Assembly (NCBI GenBank): GCA_965218625.1
Contig: CBDCLG010000012.1
Coordinates: 186,001-250,000, forward strand
DNA: 64,000 nucleotides
Reading direction: 5' to 3'
Source: Bin5 sp965218625
GTDB taxonomy: Bacteria; Chloroflexota; Anaerolineae; Caldilineales; Caldilineaceae
Part shown: positions 1 through 8,746 of the stretch, one piece after another
How the letters are laid out: each line of letters begins with the position of its first letter
How positions within the stretch are numbered: the stretch's first letter is position 1
Made by a program: the position numbers and the translations under genes
The notes under the pieces: model-generated
The model's database searches: none
Seen by the model: only the letters and a program-made list of their open reading frames with translations
What the model was told of the DNA's origin: nothing

Positions 1-1
1 C

Positions 2-133
2 ACCCGCCACCGGAGCCCAACCAACTTTATCGTCAATCTTATCGCCGGTCTGATTGAATACACTTGGCAACCCAAGAAGCCATCTCTCAATCTCTCTGAC
101 AAAGACTTGGCTGTCTTGCCTGCACTAATCTAA
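2..133 (+). pseudogene. C-terminal end of a DDE transposase, probably IS982 family (cut by window edge)
   Basis: Reading frame 2 is open from the first base to a TAA at 131-133 and encodes 44 residues containing NFIVNLIAGLIEYTWQPKKP. That tail (hydrophobic segment followed by QPKKPSL) resembles the C-terminus of IS982-type transposases as I remember them, so the family call is from memory. The rest of the gene lies outside the window, so it may be complete there. It runs head-on into the truncated membrane-protein gene ending at 152, which loses similarity to its paralogues right at this junction. The 139-148 stretch AACTCGAGTT is palindromic and probably lies in the terminal repeat of the element. 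Confidence 0.5.
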
Positions 134-157
134 CTCCGAACTCGAGTTACTTTAGGT
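134..157. repeat. Probable terminal end of the left-edge insertion sequence
   Basis: This is the short stretch between the transposase stop codon and the point where the membrane-protein fragment stops matching its paralogues (after FGRT). It contains the perfect palindrome AACTCGAGTT (139-148). The other end of the element is outside the window, so terminal repeats and target duplication cannot be confirmed. Confidence 0.35.
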
Positions 158-478
158 ACGCCCAAAAGGAGAGATTGAAAGAGCAATGGCATACATGACC
201 AGCCCCTCGCGTCCACCGAATTTATCGGAAAAGAAGACCGCGTGTTCTCCTTGCAACGCACGCAGCGCATCCAATCCATTTGCCCCTTCGCCGGCATCGA
301 GACCGGGAGGAAGGTCGCTTAAGCGTTGGAGACGCAACAACACAACAGACACTGCCAGCGCGAGCAGGATTACGCCTCTAACCCATTTGAGGTGGTTGCT
401 ATGTTCCCTATGAGTAGTCGATTGTTGCGATGTCGTAGCCGAATCTGCCAAGTTCTGCTTCCTGTTCCCTGTTCTCAA
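152..478 (-). pseudogene. Truncated PMT/GT39-like membrane protein (copy a), 5' fragment only
   Basis: The fragment encodes the N-terminal membrane segment and first loop of the same family as the intact gene at 4139-6343. Shared features are RLQRLSDLPPGLDAGEGANG against RFSRLSEIPPGALLDEGIHG, then GEH-VFF, and a stop directly after FGRT. The paralogue continues there with VLALRLPAAVA, so about 90% of the protein is missing. The break coincides with the end of a transposase gene at 2-133, so insertion is the likely cause. No ATG is evident. TTG at 478 is the best in-frame start I can see; the real one could lie a little upstream, towards the IS5 target site at 517-520. Not functional as it stands. 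Confidence 0.7.
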
Positions 479-516
479 CCCTGTCGCGCCCCATGGCTGA
501 ACGCTATCAGGCGTAT

Positions 517-520
517 CTAA
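517..520. repeat. Target-site duplication, left copy (CTAA)
   Basis: CTAA directly precedes the left terminal repeat of the IS5-family element and is repeated at 1742-1745 directly after the right terminal repeat. Four-base CTAA/YTAR duplications are typical of IS5 insertion. Confidence 0.8.
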
Positions 521-1741
521 GGATACTCTGAACAAGTCTGATTGATTGTGGCATAATACTGCAATAGTGGGCGTGCGACAGGAAAATGGGGGAAGAGGAC
601 AATGGAGCAGCCGACATTTGGGGAGTTGGAATACGAAAGCAAGAAACGCAAGACGCGGCGGGAGATATTCCTGGAGCGGATGGATGGTCTGATTCCGTGG
701 CGTCGGCTGGAAGCGCGTATCCGGCCGCACTATCCCAAGGCGGGACGCGGCCGGCGGCCGTATCCGTTGTCGGTGATGCTGCGCATCTACTGTGTGCAGT
801 TGTTCTACAACCTGAGCGATCCGGGCATGGAGGATATGCTCTACGCGGTCGAGTCGGTGCGACGGTTTGTGGGGCTGCGGTTGTCGGGTGCGCTGCCGGA
901 CGAGACGACGATACTGAACTTTCGTCATCTGCTGGCGAGACACGAGTTGGGGTCGGTTCTATTGGAGGAGATCAATCGTCATCTGGAGTCGCAGGGAGTG
1001 CGGTTGCGGGAGGGAACGATCATCGATGCCAGCATCATCGAGGCGCCGTCGACGACGAAGAATCGTGCGGGGCGACGCGACCCTGAGATGCATCAGACGA
1101 AGAAGGGGAATCAGTGGCATTTTGGGATGAAGCTGCATATCGGCGCCGACGCTGAGACGGGAATCGTACATAGCGTGGCGACGACAGCGGCGAACGTGCA
1201 TGACGTGACCGTGGCTTCGCGCCTGTTGCACGGAGGCGAGAAGGAGGTGTGGGGCGACGCTGGCTATCAGGGCGTGGCCAAGCGGGCGGAGATGCGGGCG
1301 CTGGATGTAGAGTGGCATGTGGCGCTGAGGCCTGGGCGACGGCGGCAACTGCCGTCTGAAAGCGAGGAGGCGTTGGCCGAGAAGCGTAAGGCGTCGGTCA
1401 GAGCAAAGGTGGAGCATCCGTTCCTGCAGGTGAAGCGGCGCTTCGGCTATGCCAAGGTGCGCTATCGCGGCCTGGCCAAGAACACGCAACGGCTGACGTT
1501 TCTGCTGGCGCTGGCCAACTTGATGACAGCCGAGCGCCACTTGGCGGTGTGACAAAGGGAGTTGTGCGCCGCAATCACTTTGATAGCGGCGACAGGCCCG
1601 CCGCCGAGCCGTTTTGAGGCGCAAACAGGCTTGCCTCAGCACGGCAACTGCCTGCTGACTCAGCCCAGGCCGGTTGAAAATCTTCCTGCTTCCCCCACCA
1701 TTCATCTCAATCCACCACATGTGGACTTGTTCAGACGTTCC
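521..1741 (+). mobile_element. Complete IS5-family insertion sequence
   Basis: The 1221-bp element is bounded by imperfect 18-bp terminal inverted repeats: GGATACTCTGAACAAGTC at 521-538 and the reverse complement of GGAACGTCTGAACAAGTC at 1724-1741, with 15 of 18 identical. It is flanked by a 4-bp direct repeat CTAA at 517-520 and 1742-1745, the target preference known for IS5. It carries one transposase gene with all catalytic motifs and appears intact. Taking it out rejoins the 3' flank of the decayed copy b to the 5' flank of copy a, so it inserted between two tandem membrane-protein genes. Confidence 0.88.
602..1552 (+). CDS. IS5-family DDE transposase
   Basis: This 316-residue protein has the full IS5 layout. 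The N-terminal DUF772-type region contains YPLSVMLRIYCVQLFYNLSD and ALPDETTILNFRHLL. The first catalytic aspartate is in GTIIDASIIEAPSTTKN, the second in VWGDAGYQGVAKR, and the glutamate in RAKVEHPFLQVKRRFGY. The characteristic pattern of KKGNQWHFGMKLHIG and the YRGLAKN segment are present. It catalyses cut-and-paste type transposition of the surrounding element. The start ATG at 602 lies 64 bp inside the left repeat, behind a purine-rich GGGGGAAGAGG. Long open frames on the opposite strand here are shadows. Confidence 0.93.
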   Translation: MEQPTFGELEYESKKRKTRREIFLERMDGLIPWRRLEARIRPHYPKAGRGRRPYPLSVMLRIYCVQLFYNLSDPGMEDMLYAVESVRRFVGLRLSGALPDETTILNFRHLLARHELGSVLLEEINRHLESQGVRLREGTIIDASIIEAPSTTKNRAGRRDPEMHQTKKGNQWHFGMKLHIGADAETGIVHSVATTAANVHDVTVASRLLHGGEKEVWGDAGYQGVAKRAEMRALDVEWHVALRPGRRRQLPSESEEALAEKRKASVRAKVEHPFLQVKRRFGYAKVRYRGLAKNTQRLTFLLALANLMTAERHLAV

Positions 1742-1745
1742 CTAA
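1742..1745. repeat. Target-site duplication, right copy (CTAA)
   Basis: This is the second copy of the CTAA that flanks the element spanning 521-1741. Its presence shows the element arrived by ordinary transposition and has not since recombined at its ends. Confidence 0.8.
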
Positions 1746-1793
1746 CTTTCCGAGAGGGATTCATAGCCAACTCTGTGATCGAGTACCCCGCCA

Positions 1794-4034
1794 TCACCGC
1801 TGGTCTGCCGCCACTCTCAACTGAGTCAAAGCAAGTTCCGGTTCCCAAACACCCAGCTCGACTGTCGGTTCTTGCGTTTCGAAGTCGTAGACAACCAACC
1901 GCAATTCGTATTCGCCGGGCTCGATATCTGCTGGCAGATCAAGGTAGTGCAAAGTGTCTACCAATTCACCCGGCGACCAGTGGCTTGTAGACGCCTGAAC
2001 TGAATCTGTCAGGACGAAATCCTTCTGATACACCGAACTGCCCTCAGTATTGTGAAGGCGCACGGAAATCGAGAAATCAGTTACCAGCTCGGGAGCAGTC
2101 TGCCATTGCAAGGCCACCCACAGTAAGCGGGGGGCTCTCAACTCGACTTCGCTGTGCGACGACGACTTGCCTCCAGACTGGCCTACGGCGAACCCATGAA
2201 GAGATATGCCCTTATCATAGTGGACTGTCACGGGCTGCAGCTGGTCATACAGCGCCCAAGGACGATCCAACGAGACATCCTCGAAAATGTGAATATGAAA
2301 GCTTTCGTATTCGTCGCTACCCAGGTATCGCCCATATTTTTTAGCAGAGAGAGTGTGTGTTCTTCCGCTCTCGCGTCCCCGCCAACGAGCTGATTGTTCC
2401 AGTCCAGGAACCTGACGGTCGAAAACAGTCCCTCTTCCGACAGGACATTCTCGACCTTTTGCGCCAAGTTGTGAGGCGTTAAAGCCGCGAGAATGTGAGC
2501 GGGGGCGGCGCCTTGATAGAGGTATTCGAAACCAAAATGCCGATCGCTGAAGTGCTCGTTATGCAACGGATAGGGGAGAATATGGACCATGTCTTTCTCG
2601 GACTCCTGTGCGTTGAGCGCCTCGGCAGCTTCTGCCCACTCCGCATGGTATGCGCGATTGAAGCCTGGCGCAGCCGCCCACTCCACAAAGAAAGCACGGT
2701 ACGTGGTCACACCTTGAAGCAGGATCAGACCCAACATCACAGCTGCCCCGGCTGCGGCGATTCCGGCTTCCTGTTCGGGCAAGACAGGGCGATTGCGCCA
2801 CTTCAAAGACAATCGTCGCGACCAAGTGAATCTGTACGCTTCCCACACGCCGCTGCCAATGAGCAGGTAGACTGCCGGCGCGGCGCCGATCATGCGCAAC
2901 GTGTTGGGCCCCTGTTCCATCGGTACTGGCCAGCATTGCCGGAAGGATCAGGATTGCCAGCCAGAGAAACAGGAGCCGGTTGGCAGGGCTCCGCTGCCAG
3001 CGGTAAATGGCGAACCCTACGCCAAGCCAGAAAAAAACTGTCTGCCAGGGATTCAGCATAGGCTGACCGGCGAAATTGTACCGATGGAGCCGGTCGCCGC
3101 GATAGCCGAACACAAGGAGGTGATCCCAGGCGTTGTTGAGGAGAGCTGCTATTGGGTTACCCTGTCCTTCGTTGAAGGGCCAGAGCTGCTGGCTACGAAT
3201 GGTAAGGTCCTCGGGATGCACTGCAAAGTAGAGGAGCAGCGGCGCGGCGACCAGTCCGGCCACGCCGACGAAAAGAGTCACGCGCAGCAGATCCTAACTT
3301 AGGAGGCCTGCGTACGCTTTCACTGAACATACGACGCGTCGAGGAAATAGGAGACTCAGACCAAAGAACAGGTACAAAAAGGGCGAGATGCGCGCCGCGA
3401 GATAGGTATACGGCAGCAGTCCAGCGAACGTGCCGGCTAGCGCTGCTTTCCACCAGGCCCCACCTCGGTCGTCCCTTTGACGCCAAGCCCACCAGAGCAG
3501 TGCAAAGCTCAAGGAAAGAAACAGCGGAACGTAATTTGCTCTGAGCCCGGCGCGCGCCAGAAAGGTCTGACCCGTGGAAACCGCCATCAGACCGGCTCCA
3601 ACACCGCCGACCAGCAGTCCACGCCATGGAGTGCCCCGGCCGCTTTCCTCATCCCGGCCAAAGAGAAGGCTCCCTAACCAGAAAACGGCGAAGACTGTGC
3701 CCGCGCTGGCCACTGCCGTGGGTAAGTGAAAGGAAAGAAGCGTGCGCCCCAGTAGGAAGGTGAAGAAAGCAACGGCATAGACACCCACTGCCTCGCGTCC
3801 ACTGCCCTCTTCTGGAAAGAATACCCTGTGACTACCTTGCAACACCTGAAGGGCGTATACTCCATCCGGACCCTCATCGCTTTGGATGCCGGGCGGCAGT
3901 TCGCTCAGACGGTAGAAGCGTAGCGACAGTACTGCCAGCGCCAGCGCAATCAGGATAGCGACTGTCACCGGGGCGCGAAATACGCTCCTCCGATCAGCCT
4001 GCTCTGAGTTCAGGATTTCCTGCGAGTTGCTCAT
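1794..4034 (-). pseudogene. Decayed PMT/GT39-like membrane protein (copy b)
   Basis: This is a tandem paralogue of the gene at 4139-6343, and the whole 746-residue length is still recognisable. It has an N-terminal acidic loop (LSELPPGIQSDEGPDG), a multi-spanning core and a C-terminal beta module ending PPGEYELRLVVYD-like (here EPGEYELRLVVYD). Three lesions break it. An in-frame TAG at 3294-3296 lies between GLLS and DLLRV. A one-base frameshift near 2906-2918, at a GGGCCCC tract, falls between PAMLAS and NTLRMIGAAP. A one-base frameshift in an A6 run (T6 on the plus strand, 2337-2342) falls between SLLK and YGRYLGSDEYESF. The two frameshifts compensate, so the ends are in the same frame. The start is ATG 4034; a TTG at 4136 is the alternative. 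It lies about 100 bp downstream of its intact paralogue. Confidence 0.8.
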
Positions 4035-4138
4035 GGCCGGGCCTGGCTCTCTATCTCCTGCACAGACGCGTCTTACGTGTTCACTGCCTGCTGGTGGAGT
4101 CGGCCTCCAGCAGAACTCCAGGTTTACGCCACGCAATT

Positions 4139-6343
4139 CTACTGGCCGGCCACCACCTGCAGGTGTGCCAAGGTTGTTTCCGGCTCCCAGACTCCTAACT
4201 CAACGGTTGGCTTGAGTGTTTCGGAGTCGTAAACAATGAGTCTCAGCTCGTACTCGCCCGGGGGGATATCAGCCTGAATATCCAGGTGAACCCAGGTATC
4301 GAACTGTTCAGCAGGGCCCCCGTCGCCGGTGACCGAGTGATCCGGCTTCCACAAAATCAGATCTTTGGCATAGACATCGGTCATCTCGGCATTTAGCAGA
4401 CGAAGGGAAACAGAGTATTCGATTCCCAGATCAGGCGTCGTCTGCCAGCGCAGGACTGTCCATATGTCTCGCGACCCTCGAAGAAGAATCGGTTCCTCAA
4501 TCGAGAGCTGGTCCTGGCCATGGCCCAGGGCAACCCCCACCAGTTCAATGCCGCCGTTATAGATGACTGGTAGCGGCTCCAAAAGATCATAGGGCTTCCA
4601 AGGAGTATCCAGGGAGATGTCAGTGTAACGGTGGACTCGGAAACTGCCGAAATCTTCGCTTTCCCGGTAACGCCCGTATTTGCCGAGAAGAAAAGCGAAG
4701 CGTTCGTTCTCATCGCCTGTCCAGACGGACTTGAGGTTCCACTCTACGACATTTACAGTGGAGAGGTCGTCAACTTCGATCAAGGCCGACTGGATTCTTT
4801 GCGCCAAGTCGGGCATTGCCGTGTGGAAGAGATAGGCCGGCGTCTCGCCCTGATACAGATAGTCGAATATATGACTGCGGAAGTTTTCTCTCAGAGGCTG
4901 TTGTCTCTGGCCGTCAGCGATGAGATAGACTGCGCCGGTCGAAAAGGGCAACGCATTGAGAGTGCGAGTCAGCTTCGTCCATTCCACTTTATAGGATTCA
5001 AGGACCCTGTATGCGGGCGCCCACTCTTGAAAGTAGATACGATGCGTGTTCCAACCCTTCAACAGCAGCAGTCCTGGTATAATCGCGCCGATTGCGGTCG
5101 CCATCCGGAAAGCATCTCTTCGCAAGAGTTGCTTTTTTGCGACCTGCCAGATTTCCCAGGCCCCCGTTGCAGCCAGGAGGTAAATGGAAGGAACAGCGCC
5201 TATCATGCGGAGGGTGTGTGGCACACTGTCTCTCGCTAACATGGCTGGCGTGAGCATGACAACGAGCCAGAGCAGGAGCAGCCGATAGGAGGGCTGTCGC
5301 CATCTGTAGACGGCGACAGCGACACCCAGCCAGAATATGAGGGCCTCCACCGCACTCAACATCGGACGACCGGGAAGATTGCGCGACCAGTAGCGGTCGC
5401 CGAGAACTCCAAAGGCCAGCAGGTGCTCCCAAATGTTGAGCAGCAATAGCCGGAAGACGTTGCCCTGGTCACCGCTGACACTGAATATTGACACCTGGCT
5501 GCTTCGCGAAAAGAAGTCGTCCGGGTGCGACGCGAAATAAATGAGAATAGGCGCGGCAACCAGAGTGGCCACGCCCACAAAAAGGCACAGTTGTAGGAAA
5601 TGTACTCTGAGCAAGGGAACAGTCAACCGCTTTCCGGTCGCCGCAGGAGAACAGGTCAGGAAGCTTAAGCCGAAAAGCAGATAGAGTATTGGAGAAAAGT
5701 GAGCTGCCAAATATGTATAAGGAAGAAGGCCCGCGCATACGCCCGCCACCGCGATCGGCCACAAGCTTTGTCTTCTCCAACTCCACCAAACAAGAGCAAA
5801 ACTGATAGCAAGCAAGAGTGGCAGGAAATTGGCCCTGAATGCCGTGCGGCCAATAATCGTCTGGCCAAGAGAGGCAGCCAGCAAAGCGGCCCCCACGCCG
5901 CCGACGAAAATGCCGCGCCACTGGTTGGCTTTTTGGCCCGGTTCTACTTCGCGAAAGAGGAGCCACCCCAGCCAGAACACAGCAAAGACGGTGCCTGCAC
6001 TGGCAACGGCCGCAGGCAATCGAAGCGCCAGTACAGTGCGCCCAAACAGGGTGGTAGTTAACGCGACTGCATAGGCCATCAGACCTTCCAGGCCATCATC
6101 CTTTTCGGGAAAGAATACTGTGTGCTCTCCCCGTAGCACTTGCAAGGCATTAACGCCATGAATTCCTTCGTCAAGAAGCGCCCCTGGGGGAATTTCACTC
6201 AGACGGGAGAAACGCAAGACCAAAACGGCCAAGGCCAATGCGAGCAAAATCCCTACTGTTACAGTCGCGGGGGAGAGGAGCCTGCCACCGGTCGGCCCGG
6301 CAGCACTCACCGGACTGTTAACGTCAGCAGCTGTTCGAGACAT
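4139..6343 (-). CDS. PMT/GT39-like integral membrane glycosyltransferase with C-terminal beta module (copy c, intact)
   Basis: The protein has 734 residues. The first membrane helix (VTVGILLALALAVLVL) is followed by a periplasm-side acidic loop LSEIPPGALLDEGIHGVNAL. Its DE pair matches the catalytic loop position of GT-C enzymes such as PMT and ArnT, which move sugars from lipid-phosphate donors. About ten more hydrophobic helices follow, up to about residue 460, then a soluble domain. The last roughly 115 residues form a beta-rich module (LRWQTTPDLGIEYSVSLRLL to PPGEYELRLIVYD) also found in the neighbouring PF10131-like proteins. I chose ATG 6343 because AGGGA lies just upstream and a promoter sits at 6385-6412; an upstream ATG at 6514 would add 57 residues with no membrane character. 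Donor and acceptor are unknown. Confidence 0.7.
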   Translation of the reverse strand: MSRTAADVNSPVSAAGPTGGRLLSPATVTVGILLALALAVLVLRFSRLSEIPPGALLDEGIHGVNALQVLRGEHTVFFPEKDDGLEGLMAYAVALTTTLFGRTVLALRLPAAVASAGTVFAVFWLGWLLFREVEPGQKANQWRGIFVGGVGAALLAASLGQTIIGRTAFRANFLPLLLAISFALVWWSWRRQSLWPIAVAGVCAGLLPYTYLAAHFSPILYLLFGLSFLTCSPAATGKRLTVPLLRVHFLQLCLFVGVATLVAAPILIYFASHPDDFFSRSSQVSIFSVSGDQGNVFRLLLLNIWEHLLAFGVLGDRYWSRNLPGRPMLSAVEALIFWLGVAVAVYRWRQPSYRLLLLWLVVMLTPAMLARDSVPHTLRMIGAVPSIYLLAATGAWEIWQVAKKQLLRRDAFRMATAIGAIIPGLLLLKGWNTHRIYFQEWAPAYRVLESYKVEWTKLTRTLNALPFSTGAVYLIADGQRQQPLRENFRSHIFDYLYQGETPAYLFHTAMPDLAQRIQSALIEVDDLSTVNVVEWNLKSVWTGDENERFAFLLGKYGRYRESEDFGSFRVHRYTDISLDTPWKPYDLLEPLPVIYNGGIELVGVALGHGQDQLSIEEPILLRGSRDIWTVLRWQTTPDLGIEYSVSLRLLNAEMTDVYAKDLILWKPDHSVTGDGGPAEQFDTWVHLDIQADIPPGEYELRLIVYDSETLKPTVELGVWEPETTLAHLQVVAGQ

Positions 6344-6384
6344 TCCCTGTACCCTATTTCTCGCTTTGCGCTTGCACAGCCCGT

Positions 6385-6412
6385 AGTCTACAACTAGCCG
6401 ATTGGAAGTCAA
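6385..6412 (-). promoter_or_regulatory. Candidate sigma-70 promoter for the GT39-like gene
   Basis: On the minus strand TTGACT (6412-6407) is separated by 16 bp from TAGACT (6390-6385), with 5/6 and 4/6 matches to consensus. It lies about 42 bp upstream of ATG 6343, which supports that start over the one at 6514. Not experimentally supported. Confidence 0.4.
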
Positions 6413-6603
6413 ATGCAAGGCGTATTCGGGCCCCGCCGACCGAACTGTCGTATTGGCCAGGAAATCAAACCATGGTCGGCGGGAACCAGGACCCGTGAGG
6501 AGGTGGGTAGACAAAAGCGGTCTATCCCTCTCAAGGGGAATAAACTGCCTGCGTCAGGGTGTTTCGGGGCCTTCGAAATAGCTGCAAAGAGACGGCCAGG
6601 CTA

Positions 6604-7712
6604 CTATGGCAAACTCTTGTCGTGATGGCTCAATTGCTCGGCGCCGTCCGACGTGACCAGAAAGGCATCCTCCAGGCGGACGCCGGTTACGCCCGGGACG
6701 TAGATGCCGGGCTCCAGCATGACTACGTGGCCCTCTGCGATCAACCTCCTGGCTGTAGGGGACGATGCGGGGCGCTTCGTGGCTTGTCAGGCCGATGCCA
6801 TGGCCGGTGTGGTGGGGATAGACTTCGTAGCCGCCGTCGGCCATGTAGCGGCGCACCTGACGGTCCACGTCCTGCGCCACGACGCCGGGCCGGATCAGGG
6901 AGACTGCAAATGCAAGGGCTTCTTCCGCGAACTTGTGCAGCTCCATCTGCAGGGCGGTGGGTTGATTGGCGAAGTAGGTGGCGCAGCTGTCGGTCCAGTA
7001 GCCGTCGACGACGACGCTCAAGTCAAGGATGAGCGAATCATCGGCGTAGATTTCGTAGTCCAGGGGCGCGGCGCCGATATTGGCTGGCCGGTGGCCGACA
7101 ATACAGTCGTTGCCCATCTGCATCCACATTCCCGCCTCGCGCTCGACCGCCGTCTGCACTTCGGTCCAGACGTCGATCTCGCGCTGCCCCTTGCGTACGG
7201 CTTTGCGCCCGGCGTCGTGACCGATTGTGACAAGGCGGAATCCTTCACGGATGCGGGCCAGCTCCTCCTCGGTCTTGACGGCCCTTAAAGGCAACAGCTT
7301 TCCCTCAAGCGAGGTAGGTTCGCAGCCAGGCAGCGTGCTTTGAAGCGTCTGCCACAGTGACAGGAGCAAACTCTTTTCCTCTATCCCGACCCGGCCGGCG
7401 GGCGATCCACCAGCGGCTACAGTGTCGCCCAGGATGTCAGAGAGGCGACCGGGCGCGTCAATGGGCTGCTGAATCGTATAGTTGACATAGGACGCGTGGG
7501 CGCAGTCCGGGTTGTCAGCAAAAGTAGCGGCCGGCGGCGAAACCTTCATCGGCCAGCAAGGTGAACCGGCCTCTGTCGAACCAGACAAGCGCGGGCGCGG
7601 GTGTATTGAGCCCTGTCAGCCAGCGTACACTGTCAATATCCGAAAAGAGCGCGCAATCCACTCCACCCTCATCCAGAACGTGCGCGGCGCGGGCCCTCTG
7701 TTGTTCATGCAT
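6604..7712 (-). pseudogene. M24-family metallopeptidase-like protein (Xaa-Pro peptidase/creatinase type) with two frameshifts
   Basis: The three frames together give an about 368-residue M24 protein: a creatinase-type N domain from MHEQQRARAAHVLDEGGVDC, then a pita-bread domain. After correcting the shifts all five metal ligands are visible: Asp in LDLSVVVDGYW, Asp in WTDSCATY, His in HHTGHGIGLTSHEAP, Glu in MLEPGIYVPG and Glu in GVRLEDAFLVT. The first shift is at a T4 run near 7518-7521; losing one T gives GRYFADNPDC. The second is near 6740-6750, between YSQEV and IAEGHVVMLEPG. Without it the last two metal ligands are lost and the frame runs on to 6554. ATG 7712 has AGAGGA upstream. Family function is hydrolysis of Xaa-Pro or amidino bonds; the substrate here is unknown. 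Either a sequencing-indel gene or a true pseudogene. Confidence 0.75.
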
Positions 7713-7784
7713 TCGTCTATAATCCTCTAACTGGGGTTAGAAAGACTCTACTCTCGCGGAAAGGTTGTTGGGTTGCGTTGTTCG

Positions 7785-8697
7785 CTACCATGGCATCGTG
7801 CGTTTGGTATATTCGCGCCCGACACGCGCCGCCTCTTCGAGTTGCCGAGCCGATCATGACGCCCTCATCAATTAGCTCCCGAACGTCGTGTGGACGCACG
7901 CTATTGAGGAAGAATATCCCGGCGGAATCGCAGGCCCCTTTCACGCGGGCGCGCGCTGCGACCATGTCTGGAGGGTAGGGTGGATCGTGGGCGTCGGCGT
8001 GGCCCAGGCTCATGCCCATATCGCCCGGGCCCCATTCGGCAAAAGCGATGCCGGGGACGGAAGTGCTGGCTTCGGCATTCTCCAGCGCGCGGCGGTTCTC
8101 GATCTTCAGGCCAAGCAGAAGTTCGCCATCCGGATTCAAGGGCCAGACATCGGCCTTTTTTACATATTCCTGGGGCGTGAGTCCCCAGATGGATGCTGCC
8201 ATGGCCTGGCCGCCGGCGCCTCTGCGGCCCTGGTCCAACCTGGTTTCGCCATTGCCGGACGCACTCGGCGCAGTAACGCTATCGGTAACGCCGATCGTTT
8301 GGAAGGGGTAACGGGCCGACTCGACGAAGACCTTGACGGCGTCGGGCGATTCGGCATGGCAGAGGAGGATCCCGTGAACGCCGCGCGCGAGGACCTGCTT
8401 GACCATCCAGGCGTTGGCCCGCATCACGTTTTCGTCGGTGCCGTCGGTGGGGAGGGTACAGATGACTGCCGGCGTTCGGTGGCCGCTGCGCGTCGGGCCT
8501 GAGTCGACGAGACCGCGCATGAACTCGCCCAGGCCGACAGGGTCGAAGGAGCCGTGCTCGAACTCTACAATGAGGTAATCGGCCCAGGTGTCCCTGTGGG
8601 CTGTGCCGTTCCTGTAGGTCAGGCCGCCGTGAACGCCGCTGTAGTAGATCGGCTGTTCGGCCTCCAGCAGTTCAATTGCCCGGTTGATGCGCGGCAT
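7785..8697 (-). CDS. HpcH/HpaI (citrate-lyase type) aldolase family protein, 3' end frameshifted
   Basis: This is a (beta/alpha)8 aldolase of the 2-keto-3-deoxy sugar-acid / HpaI class, about 303 residues. Typical features are the metal-site glutamates near GLKIENRRALENAEA and the segment VPGIAFAEWGPGDMGMSLG. The family splits 2-oxo-3-deoxy acids to pyruvate plus an aldehyde, which fits a position downstream of a pyruvate-dehydrogenase-like complex in the same direction. As written, the frame continues to 7717 with a non-family tail. A one-base shift near 7836-7845 restores GSATEEAARVGREYTKRTMP and a TAG at 7785-7787, a normal ending for this family. The enzyme core is unaffected, so it may still work. 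ATG 8697 has only a weak GGAA upstream. Confidence 0.8.
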
Positions 8698-8746
8698 TCG
8701 GGTTCCTCGAAATGGTGGTTGCGTTTATGTCCCGGTGCGATGCCGG

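Noticed and set aside
152..943. 263-codon minus-strand frame read as one protein
   Set aside because: Its first half is antisense to the IS5 transposase; only the part from about 478 down to 152 matches the membrane-protein family.
2337..2342. Programmed slippage at the A6 run of copy b
   Set aside because: The same gene also has a nonsense codon and another frameshift, so restoring one site would not give a protein. Kept only as a remark.
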